A DNA stretch of 45,050 bases from Colidextribacter sp. OB.20 (GCF_009911595.1 NZ_QWKG01000034.1:1-45050), one strand, 5' to 3'; shown: positions 7,560 to 14,680, counted from the stretch's first letter. Program-made: numbers and translations. Notes: a model not told the origin generated them from the letters alone.

Positions 7560-8360
7560 ATGAGCGTCAAATGCGAGCTTTACAATGATAATTTCCAAAA
7601 CTGGAAATCTTACAACATTCAGAAAGCTCAGCTGGTGATCGCGGATATTCCATATAACGTCGGGACAGACGCTTTTGGCAGCTCTCCGCTATGGTGGAAG
7701 GACGGAGACCGGCGCAATGGTGAGAGCGAGAAGGCTGGAAAAGCGTTCTTCCACACGGATTTCAAATTCAACATTGCGGAATATTTCCACTTTTGCAACC
7801 GGCTGCTAATCAAGGAGCCAAAGGAGAAAGGAAAAGCTCCAGCCATGCTGGTGTTCTGCTCCTTTCAGCAGCTTCAGACAGTGGTGCAGTACGGTGAAAA
7901 ATACGGATTTTCTCATCATATTCCACTGGTGTTCATCAAGAATTACTCCCCGCAGGTGCTCAAGGCAAATATGAAGATAGTCGGCGCTACGGAGTACGGG
8001 CTTCTGCTCTACCGGGACAAGCTCCCGAAATTCAACAACGATGGCAGAATGGTGTTTAACTGGTTCCCGTGGGAGAGAGACGGAGACCGTGTCCCGAAGA
8101 TCCACGATACCCAAAAGCCGGTGAAACTCCTGAAACGGCTGATTGAAATTTTTACCGATCCCGGAGATGTGGTGATTGATCCCTGCGCCGGCAGCGGCTC
8201 AACCCTCCGGGCGGCATACGAACTGGGCCGTAACAGCTATGGATTTGAAATATCAAAAGAGTTTTGCGGCAGAGCCTGGAGCGAAATGCTTGTGGATATG
8301 GAGCGTCAGGACGCCCTGGAGGGTGGACAAGAAACTTTGTTTGATTTGATGGGAGTGTGA
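7560..8360 (+). CDS. DNA (N4/N6) methyltransferase, phage beta class
   Basis: 266 residues. The catalytic motif appears early as ADIPYNVG (residues 28-35, a DIPY variant of DPPY) and the AdoMet site late as DPCAGSGSTLRAAYELG (near 205), the beta-class order. Further hallmarks are KNYSPQVLKANMK, GATEYGLLLYRDKLPKF and IHDTQKPVKLLKRLIEIF. It probably methylates phage DNA against host restriction. No partner restriction enzyme is nearby, so it is an orphan enzyme. Confidence 0.85.
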   Translation: MSVKCELYNDNFQNWKSYNIQKAQLVIADIPYNVGTDAFGSSPLWWKDGDRRNGESEKAGKAFFHTDFKFNIAEYFHFCNRLLIKEPKEKGKAPAMLVFCSFQQLQTVVQYGEKYGFSHHIPLVFIKNYSPQVLKANMKIVGATEYGLLLYRDKLPKFNNDGRMVFNWFPWERDGDRVPKIHDTQKPVKLLKRLIEIFTDPGDVVIDPCAGSGSTLRAAYELGRNSYGFEISKEFCGRAWSEMLVDMERQDALEGGQETLFDLMGV

Positions 8361-8363
8361 CCT

Positions 8364-8738
8364 ATGACCAGAGAAAAAGCGATCAAAGCCCTTGGTTTGA
8401 TGGAGCAAATAGAAAGCATTGTTGTTACTTATGAGCCAGGGGAACAGATGGAGGATACTAGCGTGCACGAGCTGAAAGAAGCCTGCCATATGGCCATTGC
8501 CGCTCTTCGCGCCCAGCCCAAGAAGCTGGACAGGAGCCGGTGGGTGGGATGCAAAGAATGCGTCCCGCCGTGGTGCAAAACGTGCATTAGATATGACGTG
8601 CGAAATATGGATACTATTTGCACATTTAGTTGCATTAACCATTCCAAACATAAGCCCAACAATTTTTGCCAATCGTGTGGCCGCCCCCTCACCGAGGAGG
8701 CCTGGGAGGAGCTGGAGAGGAGGATAACCGATGGATAA
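8364..8738 (+). CDS. Cysteine-rich phage protein
   Basis: 124 residues. The N-terminal helix (MTREKAIKALGLMEQIES) is followed by CKEC, WCKTC, C and C, and a final ribbon CQSCGRPLTEEAWEELERR. The terminal CxxCGRPLTEEA is a common clostridial phage signature. It overlaps the next gene by 8 bases. Probably zinc-binding; function unknown. Confidence 0.65.
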   Translation: MTREKAIKALGLMEQIESIVVTYEPGEQMEDTSVHELKEACHMAIAALRAQPKKLDRSRWVGCKECVPPWCKTCIRYDVRNMDTICTFSCINHSKHKPNNFCQSCGRPLTEEAWEELERRITDG

Positions 8739-9252
8739 AAAGATATTGGACGTTACCTGCGGTGCCCGTACTATCTGGTTTGATAAGCACCACCCTGCCG
8801 CTGTGTATTGTGACCGGCGGCAGGAGGAATACAACCACCTTTGGAAAAACGCAGGGAACTGTACCCTGAAAGTTGAACCTGATATTCTGTGCGATTTTAC
8901 AGCCCTTCCATTTCCTGATAATTCTTTTTCTCTGGTTGTGTTCGATCCGCCCCATCTTACAGGAGCAAAGGAAACGGCGTGGTTGGTCAAGAAATATGGG
9001 AAATTGGACGATAACTGGCCACAGATGTTACATGATGGATTCTTGGAATGTATGCGAGTCCTGAAACCGGATGGCGTGCTGATTTTCAAGTGGTCGGAGT
9101 ATGATATTTCTGCTGAAAAAGTCTGGAGAGCAATTGGGCAAAAACCGTTGTTTGGACATCACAGCGGGAAAAAATCAGGTACATTTTGGGGGTGCTTTAT
9201 GAAACTTCCGGAACTGGAACGTAAGATTGGAGGAAACAATGGAACGCTATAG
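8731..9252 (+). CDS. Class I SAM-dependent methyltransferase-like protein
   Basis: 173 residues. The N-terminus KILDVTCGARTIWFDKHHP is a short, altered AdoMet-binding loop. VVFDPPHLTG carries a DPPH motif typical of base methyltransferases, followed by ECMRVLKPDGVLIFKWSEYD. The size is well below most DNA methyltransferases, and the family is common in Firmicutes phages. The substrate is not predictable; DNA or nucleotide modification is the natural guess next to the other methyltransferase. Confidence 0.7.
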   Translation: MDKKILDVTCGARTIWFDKHHPAAVYCDRRQEEYNHLWKNAGNCTLKVEPDILCDFTALPFPDNSFSLVVFDPPHLTGAKETAWLVKKYGKLDDNWPQMLHDGFLECMRVLKPDGVLIFKWSEYDISAEKVWRAIGQKPLFGHHSGKKSGTFWGCFMKLPELERKIGGNNGTL

Positions 9253-9415
9253 ACCTGTAAAAATATACATGACGGCAACAATAGAGATTTTGGTGGATGA
9301 TGAAAAAGAATCTCAGGAAGCGCAAGATCGGAAGATGATGGACCAAGCGATAGATTTTGTTCAATGCTTGGGTATGCCTGAGATTGATTTTGCAACGGCG
9401 GAATTCAATGACTGA
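9239..9415 (+). CDS. Small acidic phage protein
   Basis: 58 residues from ATG 9239, with GGAGGAA at 9229-9235. It starts MERYRPVKIYMTATIEILVDDEKE and ends with IDFATAEFND; charged, no membrane segment, no recognised family. It overlaps the methyltransferase stop by 14 bases, continuing the operon. Confidence 0.6.
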   Translation: MERYRPVKIYMTATIEILVDDEKESQEAQDRKMMDQAIDFVQCLGMPEIDFATAEFND

Positions 9416-9430
9416 CCGATTCATCCCTAG

Positions 9431-9467
9431 TAATTGTGAAAGTTACTGTTATGCGGTGAAGATAACC
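9431..9467 (+). repeat. 37-bp direct repeat, copy 1
   Basis: These 37 bases recur without mismatch at 11676-11712. Both copies lie about 63-66 bases upstream of a DUF551 gene (9494 and 11742). Each contains a short hairpin, GTTAT / ATAAC around a 9-base loop GCGGTGAAG. This copy also lies in a 34-codon open frame, ATG 9408 to TGA 9512, whose middle reads NCESYCYAVKIT. It could be a leader element, a promoter-proximal site, or a homology block that moved the DUF551 module. Confidence 0.75.
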
Positions 9468-9493
9468 AACAGAGAATTGGGAGGGCAAGAAAG

Positions 9494-9679
9494 ATGGAAT
9501 GGATTAGCGTGAAGGATAGGTTGCCGGAGACAGGCGTTCCAGTGCTGATTTGCAATCCGTATTGGGATTATGGCGTTGTTGCCAATTATGCAGGAAAGAA
9601 TGTGTGGATGGATACATGGCACCAGCGGATGACATATACACCCACCTACTGGATGCCGCTTCCTGAGCCACCCAAATGA
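9494..9679 (+). CDS. DUF551 domain protein
   Basis: 61 residues: MEWISVKDRLPETGVPVLIC at the start and YWMPLPEPPK at the end, a minimal DUF551 domain. GGGAGGGCAAGAAAG precedes the ATG. The following small gene overlaps in ATGA. The same arrangement (37-bp repeat, DUF551, ATGA-coupled MNR... gene) recurs at 11676-12178. Confidence 0.8.
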   Translation: MEWISVKDRLPETGVPVLICNPYWDYGVVANYAGKNVWMDTWHQRMTYTPTYWMPLPEPPK

Positions 9680-9780
9680 ACCGCCACAAAATCACCCCCG
9701 CCCGCCGGGTGATGTTGGTGACAGAGACCTACCCGGAGCATCTGAGGATTGGAGGAAACGATGGAACGACTGACCAATAA
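9676..9780 (+). CDS. 34-residue ORF coupled to DUF551
   Basis: ATG 9676 overlaps the DUF551 stop (ATGA) and the frame ends at TAA 9780 inside the next gene. It begins MNRHKITPARRVMLVTE. The companion at 11963 begins MNRQKIKTSHRV, so the shared N-terminus suggests a real or recently shortened protein. No function is suggested. Confidence 0.4.
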   Translation: MNRHKITPARRVMLVTETYPEHLRIGGNDGTTDQ

Positions 9781-10261
9781 AAAAGAAGCGGACACTCAAC
9801 GCCAAGAATATGAAAACCGTTTAAAAAATGGATACCCACGCACCATTCCGGAAGAACGATTTTTGAAACTTGCCGCCTACGAGGACACCGGGCTGGAACC
9901 AGGGGAAGTAGTCGCAATGAAAATTGTCCTTTTAGGGAGAGAACTTGCAAAGATAACGGATGTGGATGGTGTATCTATCAATCGAATTTGCGAACTTGCC
10001 CAGGCCGAAAAGGACGGCCAACTGATGATCTTGCCGCCCAACGACCCCCTGACCCTGGAGGAACTGCGGGAGATGATAGGTAGGATGGTACAGTGTGGCA
10101 GTGTGGATGGGCAGTTTTTTGGAAGGATGCTCGTTGGGATGAATGGCTGTGTTATCTGTAATTCATTCGATTTTGCCGATTATGGCAAGACATGGCTGGC
10201 CTACCGCCGCAAACCGGAGGAGGTGGACACATGCCAGAAACCAAGTTCCCTGAGCGGCTGA
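9761..10261 (+). CDS. Phage protein of unknown function (MERLTN type)
   Basis: 166 residues from ATG 9761, with GGAGGAAACG just upstream. LKLAAYEDTGLEPGEV and QAEKDGQLMILP are hallmarks of a family abundant in clostridial prophages. The C-terminal part (LTLEELREMIGRMVQCGSVDG) is appended. No catalytic motif is visible. It overlaps the XRE-like gene by 31 bases. Confidence 0.7.
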   Translation: MERLTNKKEADTQRQEYENRLKNGYPRTIPEERFLKLAAYEDTGLEPGEVVAMKIVLLGRELAKITDVDGVSINRICELAQAEKDGQLMILPPNDPLTLEELREMIGRMVQCGSVDGQFFGRMLVGMNGCVICNSFDFADYGKTWLAYRRKPEEVDTCQKPSSLSG

Positions 10262-10464
10262 GATCGCTTGTTCGAAAGGAACAAAGGCACCGAAAGCGGT
10301 ATGCGATAGCTGAGCTCTGCGGCCTGGATCGAAGCACTATCAGGCGCTATGAACGGGGGGAGAGAGAGCCGGGGCTGACAGAGTTTATCAGTATAGCCGA
10401 TCATTTTGATGTATCTCTTGATTATATGGCTGGTCTAACCAATAATCCGGAGAGAAATACATAA
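10231..10464 (+). CDS. XRE-family helix-turn-helix regulator
   Basis: 77 residues from ATG 10231 behind GGAGGAGGTGG. It is a compact XRE domain: RLRSLVRKEQRHRKRYAIAELCGLDRSTIRRYERGEREPGLTEFISIADHFDVSLDYMAGL. This is Cro/C1-like but without an oligomerisation or protease domain, so a small repressor or Cro-type protein is likely. It is the last gene before the structured RNA region. Confidence 0.8.
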   Translation: MPETKFPERLRSLVRKEQRHRKRYAIAELCGLDRSTIRRYERGEREPGLTEFISIADHFDVSLDYMAGLTNNPERNT

Positions 10465-10620
10465 ATCTTAATCGTAAAACGGATTTTAAACAAAAATGGT
10501 GCCAAATGGCACCAAATGGTGAGGCCACCAGGATGATAATAGCCTTGCGGGTTCGTTCATGCCCGCAGACCTCCATTCCTATGGCGGCGGGGCTTTGCCT
10601 CTTTCCCCCGCCGCACCTAT
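10465..10620 (+). other. Gene-free, hairpin-rich leader before the tRNA-like element
   Basis: No credible gene. It holds a 7-bp hairpin TGGTGCC/GGCACCA (about 10498-10515), a GCGGG...CCCGC hairpin near 10546-10565 and a long GC stem GGCGGGG...CCCCGCC near 10581-10611. This may be the 5' part of the structured RNA, a terminator for the upstream operon, or both. No convincing promoter was seen. Confidence 0.5.
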
Positions 10621-10695
10621 GCCGCTGTAGCTCAATGGTAGAGCAGCACGGAAGCAAAACTGTGGGCGATGCCGGTTCGACCCCGGCCAGCGGCT
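10621..10695 (+). tRNA. tRNA-Cys(GCA)-like element with 8-base anticodon loop
   Basis: Cloverleaf parts: acceptor GCCGCTG/CAGCGGC, D arm GCTC-AATGGTA-GAGC, T arm GCCGG-TTCGACC-CCGGC, discriminator T. The anticodon stem CACGG/CTGTG (one G-U pair) encloses AAGCAAAA, eight bases rather than seven and lacking U33. GCA plus discriminator U fits cysteine. No CCA follows. It could be an unusual tRNA, a decayed one, or a tRNA mimic belonging to the adjoining RNA. Confidence 0.55.
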
Positions 10696-10716
10696 GCGCT
10701 CCAAAGGCCACGGAGC
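10689..10716 (+). repeat. 28-bp direct repeat, copy 1 (includes tRNA-like acceptor strand)
   Basis: The 28 bases recur exactly at 10848-10875. The repeat begins with AGCGGC, the 3' acceptor strand of the tRNA-like element, and contains a GCTCC/GGAGC hairpin. The 5' strand GCCGCT at 10621 could therefore pair with either copy. Confidence 0.8.
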
Positions 10717-10847
10717 TGACTGTGGAAAGACACTATACCGGAGGCTTAGACCGTCAGTTATGCACCGGAGAAGGGTAACGGCGGACCCCTTGCTGGAGGG
10801 GCAAGCGTGGGAGGCCAGCACTTCCCACGGTGTGCCGACACATAGAA

Positions 10848-10875
10848 AGCGGCTGCGCTCCAAAGGCCACGGAGC
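10848..10875 (+). repeat. 28-bp direct repeat, copy 2
   Basis: Exact second copy of 10689-10716, placed inside the structured region with no tRNA in front of it. It offers an alternative partner for the 5' acceptor strand at 10621, which would close a domain of about 230 bases. Confidence 0.8.
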
Positions 10876-11251
10876 ACCCGCAAGCCCTGCGGGACAGAAT
10901 GGGGCAAACTCCGCTGAAAACTGCGCTGGAGACGCTAAAGTACACGGTGTCTCAATCGGAAGGCGTGTGAAAATCTAAGCGGGGAATATGGGACGCGCAC
11001 GACGTTGTTAAGGGTGGCCACCTAGTAGGGAGGGCGCAACGCTGGAGAGGTCGAGAGGGAGAGTATCCAGCACCGGCCCTGCCGCCTCCGAAGCCCTGCG
11101 TACCTACGTGGGGTATCAGTAGGGGGGGCGGGGCACATACGCAGCCACCCGGCGCAGGAGCCAGGGGCTGTACGCTCCTTAAATGTGATAGTCTAAATCC
11201 TCATGACTGGTGCTTGTTGCCGCAAGCTGGTGAGAAAAAGCCAGTCACTAC

Positions 11252-11325
11252 GGCCCATTAGCTCGAAGGTCGAGCGGCTGGCTCATAACCGGCTGGCCCA
11301 GGTTCGATTCCTGGATGGGCCACCA
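11252..11325 (+). tRNA. tRNA with CAT anticodon (Met, or Ile2 if modified)
   Basis: Complete cloverleaf: acceptor GGCCCAT/ATGGGCC, D arm GCTC-GAAGGTC-GAGC, anticodon arm GCTGG-CTCATAA-CCGGC, T arm CCAGG-TTCGATT-CCTGG, discriminator A and encoded CCA. Anticodon CAT reads AUG, or AUA if the C is changed to lysidine. The paired G1-C72 and absence of the three G-C pairs in the anticodon stem argue against an initiator tRNA. It lies within the structured RNA region. Confidence 0.9.
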
Positions 11326-11675
11326 GACACGCCACCCACCGGGGCGATACCGGGCGGTGGCTCCAGAGGTACGACATCACCTTGCGGCCGCACACGATGC
11401 GTAAGTCCCTAGACGAGTCTTCCCTATGCGCTGTGCGAAAGCGGCAGGGTGAACGAAATTGAATTATTTATTTGGCTGACCCCGGCTTTGTAAAGTTTTA
11501 CGGTTCCGACAGACGACACCTGCGGAGGGGTTGAGATGTACCGTGATTATCAAGGCTGTCCCTGCGAAGTAAGAGCGAGGCGCGGTGGAGTGGCAACGCA
11601 GACCAACGGCATAGTCACGTGTCTAGGTGTTGAGTAGCAGACGGCGGAGTGGGTTTTGTGATAATTCAGCCTTGA

Positions 11676-11712
11676 TAATTGTGAAAGTTACTGTTATGCG
11701 GTGAAGATAACC
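11676..11712 (+). repeat. 37-bp direct repeat, copy 2
   Basis: Identical to 9431-9467. Here it overlaps the last bases of the 13-bp stem that closes the structured RNA and lies 30 bases before the DUF551 gene at 11742. The frame reading NCESYCYAVKIT is kept but lacks a start codon in this copy, which argues for a DNA or RNA element rather than a peptide. Confidence 0.75.
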
Positions 11713-11741
11713 GGACAGAGGATTTAGGAAGGAAAAGGACG

Positions 11742-11966
11742 ATGAAGTGGATCAGCATGACGGAATGTCTCCCGAATTATGGAGATATTGTACTGATTTT
11801 TGAGGAAAGCCACTGGGGACGAGGGGTTGAAGTAGCAAAATTTATAAAAGATGAGGTGTCCGGAAATAACAAGACCCAATATTCGTGGGTTGCACCGCAA
11901 GGCCCTATGAGTTGGTTTGGACAATATGTATCTCACTGGATGCCTCTTCCAAGCCCGCCCAAATGA
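11742..11966 (+). CDS. DUF551 domain protein
   Basis: 74 residues: MKWISMTECLPNYGDIVLIFEE at the start and SHWMPLPSPPK at the end, both DUF551 signatures. AGGAAGGAAAAGG precedes the ATG. It is paired with the ATGA-coupled gene at 11963, repeating the layout of the 9494/9676 pair, but the protein itself has diverged. Confidence 0.8.
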   Translation: MKWISMTECLPNYGDIVLIFEESHWGRGVEVAKFIKDEVSGNNKTQYSWVAPQGPMSWFGQYVSHWMPLPSPPK

Positions 11967-12178
11967 ACCGCCAAAAAATCAAAACTTCCCACCGTGTGGG
12001 AGAAGTCTCCAGCAAATACGGCTATCAGCCCGAATTGTTTGAGCGTGACCTGGAGCAACACGCAGCTGAGAGCGAAGCGCTGTGGCAGGATTTCCGGGCC
12101 TGGATGATAGAGCGCAAGGTTGACCCGGAGAAACTGCGGTTTCTGTTCCTGCGGCTGTGGGAGGAGTTTTTGAAATGA
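11963..12178 (+). CDS. Small helical phage protein
   Basis: 71 residues from ATG 11963, overlapping the DUF551 stop. It starts MNRQKIKTSHRVGEVSSKYGY and ends in a charged helix KVDPEKLRFLFLRLWEEFLK. It shares its first residues with the 34-residue ORF at 9676. No family is recognised. It overlaps the next gene (ATGA). Confidence 0.65.
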   Translation: MNRQKIKTSHRVGEVSSKYGYQPELFERDLEQHAAESEALWQDFRAWMIERKVDPEKLRFLFLRLWEEFLK

Positions 12179-12690
12179 TTGCTTGGGTAATCGGAATGTC
12201 GGTAGCAATTATCATTTGCACGCTCATTTATCTGATTAACGAGAGACCATATGAGAGCAAGAAATTGGAACCGCCTAAACCGTTTATCGTTTCTGAATAT
12301 TACGACCAAATGGAGAAAGCCGCCCTTGATATTCTGGAACAGCAGGAACCGGTCGACCAGATTATCATTCTCTGGTGGGGGCTGGACGGGCTGCGGCTGA
12401 ATGAGGATGGCACCCTGGAGTGGGTAAGCAGGAGAAAAACGAAGCCTGTTCAGGAAAATGTGTTTTATCAGCCTTGTCAATCTGTGCCGGCATATAATCC
12501 TGATTTGCTTGCCCAGACGCAGAGCACAAGGGCATCAATAGACGCTTTGATGGCACAAAACGAAAGCTTGCGAATGCAAGCATTGCAGGCGCAACAGAGA
12601 ATGCAGTTGGTGAACTCGCTGCAACAGTGCTGTGTACAGTATCCGGCGCAATATTCAAATTACTTCTATGGTTGGTGGACGTTGCATTGA
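12175..12690 (+). CDS. Single-pass membrane protein
   Basis: 171 residues from ATG 12175. N-terminal hydrophobic segment MIAWVIGMSVAIIICTLIYLI (residues 1-21) is a membrane anchor. Then comes a soluble part with a charged helical region and a glutamine-rich coiled-coil stretch (QNESLRMQALQAQQRMQLVNSLQQ). No enzymatic motif. A host-interaction or exclusion role is possible but unsupported. Confidence 0.6.
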   Translation: MIAWVIGMSVAIIICTLIYLINERPYESKKLEPPKPFIVSEYYDQMEKAALDILEQQEPVDQIIILWWGLDGLRLNEDGTLEWVSRRKTKPVQENVFYQPCQSVPAYNPDLLAQTQSTRASIDALMAQNESLRMQALQAQQRMQLVNSLQQCCVQYPAQYSNYFYGWWTLH

Positions 12691-12727
12691 TGTTGCTGTA
12701 ATTTATGGGATAAAGAGGAAACATCCA

Positions 12728-12886
12728 ATGCTAAGAACAATCTGTAATTACTTTCGACAGTGCGCCTGCAAGCATGAATTTGAATTTCTAGCACTGGTAA
12801 GGACTACTGATCCATGGGTCGGGACGGAACACTGTCAGATATACCGCTGTAAAAAGTGTGGTTTTGTCCAGAGGGTAAAGCTGTAG
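12728..12886 (+). CDS. Small zinc-ribbon protein
   Basis: 52 residues from ATG 12728 after AGAGGAAACATCC. It carries C-A-C-K-H near the N-terminus and YRCKKCGFVQRVKL at the end, a CxC...CxxC ribbon. Similar minimal ribbons accompany terminase genes in clostridial phages. Function unknown. Confidence 0.6.
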   Translation: MLRTICNYFRQCACKHEFEFLALVRTTDPWVGTEHCQIYRCKKCGFVQRVKL

Positions 12887-12916
12887 GAATTTTGATTTTG
12901 AGGAGAGGTGGTGGGG

Positions 12917-13312
12917 ATGGCCCGAGGAAAGTTTGAATATTGGCTGACGGAGGACGGGCTGACCCTGCTGGAAGGTTGGGCCAGGGACGGCTTGACCGAT
13001 GAACAATTAGCCGAAAAAATGAGTATTGGTATTCGGACTTTGTATGATTGGAAAATCAGATATCCGCAGATTTCGCAGGTCCTAAAAAAGGGAAAAGAAA
13101 TTGTAGACTTTGAAGTGGAAAATGCTCTGCTGAAATCTGCGATTGATGGCAACACCACCGCGCAGATATTTTGGCTGAAGAACCGACGTCCTGATAAGTG
13201 GAGAGATAAGCCTGTTGAGGATATTGGCCCGAAGGACGAAACCACCGAGGATGACCTGAGCCGGAGCCTGAGAGAATTGGGAGAGAGGTTGGAGAGCGAT
13301 GAAGAAAATTGA
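12917..13312 (+). CDS. Terminase small subunit, first set
   Basis: 131 residues from ATG 12917. The helix-turn-helix (GWARDGLTDEQLAEKMSIGIRTLYDWKIRYPQISQVLKKGK) is followed by ALLKSAIDGNTTAQIFWLKNRRPDKWRDK, a very common small-terminase pattern in Firmicutes siphophages. It should recognise the packaging site and hand DNA to the large subunit. Its natural partner, directly downstream, is the truncated gene at 13594; a different small subunit follows at 13899. Confidence 0.7.
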   Translation: MARGKFEYWLTEDGLTLLEGWARDGLTDEQLAEKMSIGIRTLYDWKIRYPQISQVLKKGKEIVDFEVENALLKSAIDGNTTAQIFWLKNRRPDKWRDKPVEDIGPKDETTEDDLSRSLRELGERLESDEEN

Positions 13313-13601
13313 AATCAGACTTAAAGATTGCTGCTTGACCTGTGACCACTTTGACCCATCTGGAAGCCAAGGAATTGGAACGGTATCATATTGCTGTGGA
13401 GAATATGAAAGATTTATTGCTTGTTCTCATGTGGAAGTGTGTGAAATATATAAGGGGGCAACTCAAGTTGTAAGGTGCAAGGATTGCGCATTAAGAGGGA
13501 CAGAGAATTGCGCAATGCAATATAATTGTAAGGTCTGCGGTGGACAATGGTCTTGGGAAAACGAAGATGGATTTTGCAGTTGGGGGAAAAGACGTGATTA
13601 G
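13299..13601 (+). CDS. Cysteine-rich protein
   Basis: 100 residues, overlapping the first small terminase by 14 bases. Many cysteines in pairs (CCLTC, YCC, RCKDCALRGTENCAMQYNCKVC, FCSWGKR) suggest one or more zinc knuckles. The start of the RCKDC segment is common in clostridial phage proteins. It is wedged between terminase subunits, so a packaging link is possible but unproven. Confidence 0.6.
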   Translation: MKKIEIRLKDCCLTCDHFDPSGSQGIGTVSYCCGEYERFIACSHVEVCEIYKGATQVVRCKDCALRGTENCAMQYNCKVCGGQWSWENEDGFCSWGKRRD

Positions 13602-13938
13602 CCACAAGCAAAAGAAAATCTTGGAAAAGTTCGACAATTTTCCGATTAGCGAAAAACAACTTGAGATTTTATCTTTCCCCTACAGTTCCTACGACGCCCT
13701 GATATGCGATGGTGCGGTGCGGTCCGGCAAGACCTCCCTCATGATGGTTGCGTTCATCGACTGGGCCATGCGGGAGTTTAACGGGCGTCGGTTTGGTATC
13801 TGCGGAAAGACCGTTGGAAGCGCCACGGAGAACATTATTATCCCGTACTTATCCATGACACGGACAAAGAGAAAATACATAGGAGAGGGGGTTGGGATGT
13901 GGCAATCCCTTGGGAAGAAATCAAGAAGGAATACATAA
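13594..13938 (+). pseudogene. Truncated terminase large subunit (N-terminal fragment)
   Basis: GTG 13594 gives a frame of 114 residues starting VISHKQKKILEKFDNF. It contains the Walker A of a large terminase, ICDGAVRSGKTSLMMVAFIDWAM, and the next conserved block FGICGKTVGSATENIIIPYLSM. Family resemblance stops near 13862, about 20 bases before the ribosome site of the next gene. Walker B and the whole nuclease domain are missing (intact family members exceed 400 residues). Recombination that replaced the terminase module explains this remnant. Confidence 0.75.
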
Positions 13939-14603
13939 CAACCACCATTGGACAGCGTCCTCTTGCAGAAAAGTATGGTATCTCTGTCCCGTCACTTAAC
14001 AGCCATTCTAAGGCGGGGAATTGGGTGCAGCTCCGACAAGAGTACATGCAGAAGAAGTTGGAAGAGTCGCAGGATAAATCAGAAGTTGAAATAATGCCAG
14101 GAGATGGCTGGTTTTCTTTAGAACTTGACCCTGATTTGGATAAATTAAAACCTCAGCAAAGGTATCGGAGATATAAAAACTTGCTTAAAAATATCCCGCC
14201 ATACGATCAGGACGACCCTTCCCAGGTAAAAAACAGAATAAACAGCTATTTTCATTTCTGCAACGAAAACGATATTGCAATTTCACCCGCTGACCTTGCA
14301 AAATGGTTGAAAATAAGTTCTGGAACTTTACGAAGATGGAGAAACGGAGAATATAGATCTTCAACACATCAGAAGTTGATAGAGGACGCTTGGGACAGCA
14401 TTGAAGGGGATTTGGTAAATAGTTTGAGGACTGGGGCGATTAGCCCACCATCCGGGATCTTTCTGCTGAAGAACTGGTTCAACTACAAGGATGTGCAAGA
14501 CCTTGTTGTAGCCCCGAAAAACCCGCTTGGTGAATTGCAGAATCTCGAAGAGCTGCGTAAGCGGATTGAGGGAACAGTTATCATAGAGGAAGAAAAGGAA
14601 TAG
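13899..14603 (+). CDS. Terminase small subunit, second set
   Basis: 234 residues from GTG 13899, with AGGAGAGGGG at 13881-13890. The N-terminus WEEIKKEYITTTIGQRPLAEKYGISVPSLNSHSKAGNW is the Phage_terminase small-subunit helix-turn-helix. A second HTH-like part (LAKWLKISSGTLRRWRNGEY) and ISPPSGIFLLKNWFNYKD follow, also typical of DNA-packaging small subunits. The large subunit it may serve (19666) is 5 kb away, an unusual separation caused by the insertions between them. Confidence 0.7.
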   Translation: MAIPWEEIKKEYITTTIGQRPLAEKYGISVPSLNSHSKAGNWVQLRQEYMQKKLEESQDKSEVEIMPGDGWFSLELDPDLDKLKPQQRYRRYKNLLKNIPPYDQDDPSQVKNRINSYFHFCNENDIAISPADLAKWLKISSGTLRRWRNGEYRSSTHQKLIEDAWDSIEGDLVNSLRTGAISPPSGIFLLKNWFNYKDVQDLVVAPKNPLGELQNLEELRKRIEGTVIIEEEKE

Positions 14604-14617
14604 GACTAGATTTTGCA

Positions 14618-14646
14618 CCTTGACAACCTCATATCGAGATAGCGGA
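14618..14646 (+). promoter_or_regulatory. Recurrent CCTTGWCAAC...AGATAGCGGA motif, copy 1
   Basis: CCTTGACAAC followed by ATATCGAGATAGCGGA. A close relative lies at 29951-29976 (CCTTGTCAAC, then ATATAGATAGCGGA). Both lie upstream of a gene that begins after a long gap. TTGACA could be a -35 box, but no good -10 is placed after it. It may be a regulator site or a mobile boundary sequence. Confidence 0.4.
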
Positions 14647-14680
14647 AAAATTTTTCAAATCAACGAAAGGATTGAAAGAT

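Larger units (their letters stand above)
10696..11680 (+). ncRNA. Candidate large structured phage RNA (GOLLD/ROOL-like)
   Basis: About 1 kb without a credible gene and dense in hairpins: nine pairs at 10806-10814/10821-10829, CCCGCA/TGCGGG at 10877-10893, GCTGGA/TCCAGC at 11041-11071, nested GACTGG/CCAGTC and GCTTG/CAAGC at 11205-11246, GCCACC/GGTGGC at 11331-11361, and a 13-bp perfect stem 11546-11558/11667-11679. A tRNA sits inside it and a tRNA-like element at its 5' side. Large phage RNAs next to tRNAs are the hallmark of GOLLD and ROOL. Class and ends are inferred; no sequence match could be tested. Confidence 0.6.

Noticed and set aside
10506-10778. Plus-strand open frame over the tRNA-like element
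   Set aside because: It covers the tRNA-like cloverleaf, has no ribosome site and no protein-like pattern; an RNA explanation is better.
11203-11412. Plus-strand open frame over the CAT tRNA
   Set aside because: It spans a complete tRNA with CCA end and has no ribosome site.
10696-11680. Group II intron
   Set aside because: No domain V hairpin with the AGC...GTT catalytic pattern and no reverse transcriptase was seen, and no interrupted gene flanks the region.
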